64,000 nt of DNA from Ruminococcus sp. (GTDB lineage: Bacteria; Bacillota; Clostridia; Oscillospirales; Ruminococcaceae): positions 62,001-126,000 of the forward strand of contig JAFZRF010000045.1 of NCBI GenBank assembly GCA_017620025.1. The letters are read 5' to 3'. Under the pieces are notes generated by a model. That model had not been told where the DNA came from. It ran no database searches and was given only the letters and a program-made list of their open reading frames with translations. Numbering within the stretch: position 1 is the first letter of the stretch; each line of letters begins with the position of its first letter. The position numbers and the translations under genes are program-made. Below are positions 61,164-64,000 of the stretch, piece after piece.

Positions 61164-61215
61164 GACGGGCGTCCGGGTAAGAAGCTCATATCCGGTCTCA
61201 GGGTGTTCCCGTCTG
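61164..61215 (+). promoter_or_regulatory. Structured leader of glgA
   Basis: In the roughly 95-base leader, GACGGG pairs with CCCGTC over about 50 bases and an inner CCGG can pair with CCGG. No known riboswitch class was recognised; it may be an RNA control element or simply a stabilising stem. Confidence 0.35.
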
Positions 61216-61254
61216 ATGTACTATTGCAACCAATAAGAAAAGGAGTTGAGCTGT

Positions 61255-62709
61255 ATGAAAAATATCCTGTTTGCTGCTTCGGAATGCGTACCATTTGTCA
61301 AGACCGGCGGTCTTGCCGACGTTGTCGGAGCGCTTCCGCAGTATCTTAACAAAGAAGAATTCGACGTCAGAGTCATATTGCCTTATTATACCTGCATCAA
61401 GCCTGAGCTGAGAGACAATTTCAAGTATATAACCCATTTCTACATGGATTACGGTATGCGTACCGAGGGCGTCCATGTTGGTATAATGGAGTATGAATAC
61501 AACGGTATCAAGTTCTATTTCGTGGACAACGAGTACTACTTCAAGTGCGATTATCCCTATTCATCGGATATGAAGTGGGACATCGAGCGCTTCACGTTCT
61601 TCTGCAAGGCCGTGCTGGCAATACTGCCTGTTGTAGGCTTCCGTCCCGACATCATCCACTGCCACGACTGGCAGTCCGCAATGATACCGGTATTCATGCA
61701 CTCTACCTTTGCGACGAATCCCTTCTACAGCTCAACCAAGACCATTATGACCATACACAACCTGAAATTCCAGGGCGTATGGGATATAGAGACCTTCAAG
61801 TACAATACCGCACTGCCGGATTATATGTTCACATCGGACAAGCTCGAGTTCCACAAGGGCGCAAATATGCTCAAGGGCGGACTTGTCTATGCGGATTATA
61901 TCACCACAGTATCCGAGACCTATGCGGACGAGATAAAGTTCCCGTTCTTCGGCGAGCAGCTTGACGGACTTCTCCGTGCAAGATCGGCTTCGCTGAGAGG
62001 CATAGTCAACGGCATAGACTACAAGGTATTTGATCCTGCCAAGGACAAGCAGATATATGCCAACTACAGTGCGAAGAACTTCCATGAGAAGAAGGCTGTC
62101 AACAAGGAGAAACTCCAGGAGGAGCTCGGACTTCCGGTTGACAGGAACAAGTATATGATCGCTATAATCAGCCGTCTTACCGACCAGAAGGGACTCGACC
62201 TCGTCAACTACGCCATGGAGCGCATCTGCGACGAGAACACCCAGTTCGTGGTCATCGGTACAGGCGACCCGAGATACGAGAATATGTTCAAGCACTTCCA
62301 GTGGAAGTATCCGGAGAGAGTATCCGCAAATATACTCTACTCCGACAAGCTGGCACACAAGCTGTATGCAGCTGCCGATACCATGCTGATGCCCTCGCTG
62401 TTCGAGCCCTGCGGCCTCACACAGCTCATCGCCCTCCGCTACGGCACAGTGCCGATAGTACGTGAGACAGGCGGCCTCAAGGATACGGTGCAGCCCTACA
62501 ACGAGTTTGACGGCACAGGCACAGGCTTCTCCTTCGCCAACTACAACGGCGACGAGATGCTCGGAGCTATCAACTACTCCAAGAGCGTGTACTACGACCA
62601 CCGTGAGGAGTGGGACAGGATAGTACGCCGCGGCATGGAGACTGATTTCTCATGGAACAGCTCCGCAAGACAGTACGAAGGTATGTACAGCTGGATGATA
62701 AGCTGGTAA
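61255..62709 (+). CDS. glgA: Glycogen synthase (ADP-glucose type)
   Basis: 484 residues, GT5 family. The ADP-glucose-binding motif KTGGLADVVGALP lies at residues 16-28; HCHDWQSAMIP, SRLTDQKGLDLV and the C-terminal LFEPCGLTQLIALRYGTVPIVRETGG are further hallmarks. It elongates alpha-1,4-glucan from ADP-glucose. The ATG at 61255 has AAAGGAG nine bases upstream. No other glycogen genes are adjacent. Confidence 0.97.
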   Translation: MKNILFAASECVPFVKTGGLADVVGALPQYLNKEEFDVRVILPYYTCIKPELRDNFKYITHFYMDYGMRTEGVHVGIMEYEYNGIKFYFVDNEYYFKCDYPYSSDMKWDIERFTFFCKAVLAILPVVGFRPDIIHCHDWQSAMIPVFMHSTFATNPFYSSTKTIMTIHNLKFQGVWDIETFKYNTALPDYMFTSDKLEFHKGANMLKGGLVYADYITTVSETYADEIKFPFFGEQLDGLLRARSASLRGIVNGIDYKVFDPAKDKQIYANYSAKNFHEKKAVNKEKLQEELGLPVDRNKYMIAIISRLTDQKGLDLVNYAMERICDENTQFVVIGTGDPRYENMFKHFQWKYPERVSANILYSDKLAHKLYAAADTMLMPSLFEPCGLTQLIALRYGTVPIVRETGGLKDTVQPYNEFDGTGTGFSFANYNGDEMLGAINYSKSVYYDHREEWDRIVRRGMETDFSWNSSARQYEGMYSWMISW

Positions 62710-62717
62710 GAATATCC

Positions 62718-62741
62718 GGGAGCGGTGATATGACCGCTCCC
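62718..62741 (+). terminator. Hairpin after glgA
   Basis: GGGAGCGGT pairs with ACCGCTCCC; no T run follows, so it may be a weak terminator or a processing site. Confidence 0.45.
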
Positions 62742-62764
62742 ATACATATAAAGGAGGTATTATT

Positions 62765-63445
62765 ATGAAATACGAGATCATCGGCAATATCGTTCCGGGA
62801 GTAGAGTGTACTCTCAATACCGGAGAGTCAATGTATACCCAGTCCGGCGGAATGATATGGCAGAGCGACGGAATAGAGATGACTACCAACACCAAGGGCG
62901 GCGGACTCAAGAGCCTCGGCAGACTTCTTGCAGGCGAGTCCATATTCATGGCAAACTACACCTCCAAGGTTGACGGCGCAACTATCGCTTTCGGTTCTAC
63001 CGTATCCGGCAAGATAGTACCTGTCAATGTATCGCAGACAGAGATGATATGTCAGAAGGGCGCCTTCCTCTGTGCTGAGAACGGCGTAAAGCTCGAGATC
63101 ACCTTCACCAAGAGGCTCGGCGCAGGATTATTCGGCGGCGAGGGCTTCGTGCTCCAGAAGATCACCGGAAACGGCATGGCATTCCTCGAGGCTGACGGCG
63201 ATGTTGTCGAGAAGGTACTTGCACCCGGCGAGTCTATCAAGGTGGATACCGGTAATGTAGTAGCCTTTGAGACTTCTGTAAAATACGATATAGAGACCGT
63301 AAAGGGACTCAAGAACGTACTGCTCGGCGGCGAGGGACTTTTCCTTACAAGACTCACAGGCCCCGGCAGGATCATTCTCCAGACACAGAACTTCAATGAC
63401 TTCATAAACAAGATCATTGCAGTGCTGCCGAAAAATAATTCATGA
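62765..63445 (+). CDS. AIM24/TIGR00266-family protein
   Basis: 226 residues. The pattern is that of the TIGR00266/AIM24 family of double-psi or tubby-like beta folds: YEIIGNIVPGVECTLNTGES, YTQSGGMIWQSDGIEM, GESIFMANYTSK and LLGGEGLFLTRLTGPGRI. Members are cytoplasmic or membrane-associated proteins of unknown function, often induced with stress or surface genes. AAAGGAGG precedes the ATG. Confidence 0.93.
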   Translation: MKYEIIGNIVPGVECTLNTGESMYTQSGGMIWQSDGIEMTTNTKGGGLKSLGRLLAGESIFMANYTSKVDGATIAFGSTVSGKIVPVNVSQTEMICQKGAFLCAENGVKLEITFTKRLGAGLFGGEGFVLQKITGNGMAFLEADGDVVEKVLAPGESIKVDTGNVVAFETSVKYDIETVKGLKNVLLGGEGLFLTRLTGPGRIILQTQNFNDFINKIIAVLPKNNS

Positions 63446-63452
63446 CGAATAT

Positions 63453-63478
63453 ATGCAGGGGCTATGGCCCCTGCATTT
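63453..63478 (+). terminator. Hairpin after the AIM24-family gene
   Basis: TGCAGGGGC pairs with GCCCCTGCA, followed by TTTACAT. Confidence 0.6.
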
Positions 63479-63497
63479 ACATATAACGGAGGAAACT

Positions 63498-64000
63498 ATG
63501 ACCGAATTTGAAGAAGCACTTAAAGACATAGGAAGGGAAGCCCTTATCCCCGCATCGCAGAAGTTTCTCAGCAGGCTTGTGCTGCTGACCGAAAAGGAAT
63601 ACCCGGCCGGAGCGATACCCGTCGGCGCCTCCAAGTGCGGCGGTTTTCCGGATCTCCCGCCGGAGATAGAGTACCCGCTGCGTCCGGAAGTGAGATACCG
63701 CCGCAAGGGAGGACCGCTGCAGCGCTATGACTGCGCCTCCATGCAGCTTATCGCACAGATAAACCTTCGTGAGCTTGCGGAGTCCGGCGCAGACCCGGAG
63801 CATCTCTTCCCGCAGACCGGTATGCTTTATTACTTCTGGTCATGTGACGGAGCGACCTTTGATCAGAGCGACTTCACAAGACAGGACTTCACAATAATGT
63901 GTTTCGGCAAGGACGGAAAGATAGTTCAGCCGGAGGAATACCGTCATCAACGTGTCATATACTGGGACGGCGATATGTCGCAGCTGAGGCGTGTTTCGCC
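63498..64000 (+). CDS. DUF1963 (YwqG-like) protein, partial
   Basis: The frame opens at an ATG at 63498 after ACGGAGG and runs past the window edge (167 codons seen). SKCGGFPDLPPEIEYPLRP and LIAQINLRELAE, followed by GMLYYFWSCDG, are typical of the DUF1963/YwqG family, beta-rich cytoplasmic proteins without a known reaction. The C-terminus is missing from the window. Confidence 0.88.
   Translation, partial: MTEFEEALKDIGREALIPASQKFLSRLVLLTEKEYPAGAIPVGASKCGGFPDLPPEIEYPLRPEVRYRRKGGPLQRYDCASMQLIAQINLRELAESGADPEHLFPQTGMLYYFWSCDGATFDQSDFTRQDFTIMCFGKDGKIVQPEEYRHQRVIYWDGDMSQLRRVS

Noticed and set aside
61153..61254. c-di-GMP or other known riboswitch in front of glgA
   Set aside because: The conserved cores of the riboswitch classes I know are absent; it is kept only as an unclassified structured leader.
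61732..62601. 289-codon minus-strand frame over glgA
   Set aside because: Antisense to a well-conserved GT5 enzyme, with no start signal and no recognisable domain.

Overview
The window is a stretch of chromosome from a Gram-positive, fibre-degrading gut anaerobe, most probably a Ruminococcus (Oscillospiraceae). The reasons are four proteins with C-terminal or internal type I dockerins, a GH11 xylanase fused to a carbohydrate esterase, a dockerin-bearing GH43 and a dockerin-bearing GH127, a GH3 enzyme with the permuted layout known from Ruminococcus albus, an IspH-ribosomal protein S1 fusion, TepA next to FtsK/SpoIIIE, and strong AAGGAGG ribosome binding sites. Base composition looks a little above 50% GC by eye. 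No rRNA, CRISPR array, prophage or insertion sequence was seen. There is one tRNA.

Layout. 1-5.1 kb (minus strand): a surface-polysaccharide operon, rfbF (CDP-glucose synthesis), a GT2 glycosyltransferase, rfbG (CDP-glucose 4,6-dehydratase) and a polytopic membrane protein cut by the left edge; upstream of it lies a small unknown gene. 5.2-9.2 kb (plus): a nucleoside phosphorylase, then an esterase lipoprotein, a PqqD-like protein and a nucleotidyltransferase in one unit. 9.4-17.6 kb (minus): a xylanase-esterase, a penicillin-binding-protein homologue that has lost all three catalytic motifs, a SIMPL protein with AzlCD, and a membrane EAL phosphodiesterase. 18-28.2 kb (plus): a 2059-residue BspA-type leucine-rich-repeat dockerin protein, a solute-binding-protein-like lipoprotein, an Mrp-type ATPase and a GNAT acetyltransferase. 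28.5-42.6 kb (minus): PRPP synthetase with pyrophosphatase, an arabinan-degradation group (GH43, GH3, GH127) interrupted by a lipoprotein, dCMP deaminase, tRNA-Gln and an ArsC-like protein. 43-64 kb (plus): housekeeping genes (tepA, ftsK, ygiQ-like, a ComEC-type hydrolase, yhiN-like, cmk, plsC, ispH-rpsA, xthA), an ECF sigma factor with a very large membrane partner, an unknown protein, glycogen synthase, an AIM24 protein and a DUF1963 protein cut by the right edge.

How the parts work together. The secreted enzymes would attack xylan (GH11, CBM22, CE1) and arabinan (GH43, GH127) and dock on a cellulosome whose scaffoldin is not in this window; the GH3 has no signal peptide and would finish oligosaccharides inside the cell. 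Two of the three arabinan-type genes carry clear palindromes close to TTGTACGTACAA, which resembles the AraR operator, in their leader or -35 region, and the third has weaker versions. Three full copies and one fragment of a hairpin-rich dispersed repeat lie between genes, as does a small inverted-repeat element.

Points most worth a second look: the pseudo-penicillin-binding protein, the AraR-like sites, the internal ribosome binding site in the ispH-rpsA fusion, the sigma factor and its 931-residue partner, the orphan PqqD-nucleotidyltransferase pair, a lipoprotein ending in a cohesin-like half module, the dispersed hairpin repeats, and a perfect consensus promoter pointing antisense into a neighbouring gene.
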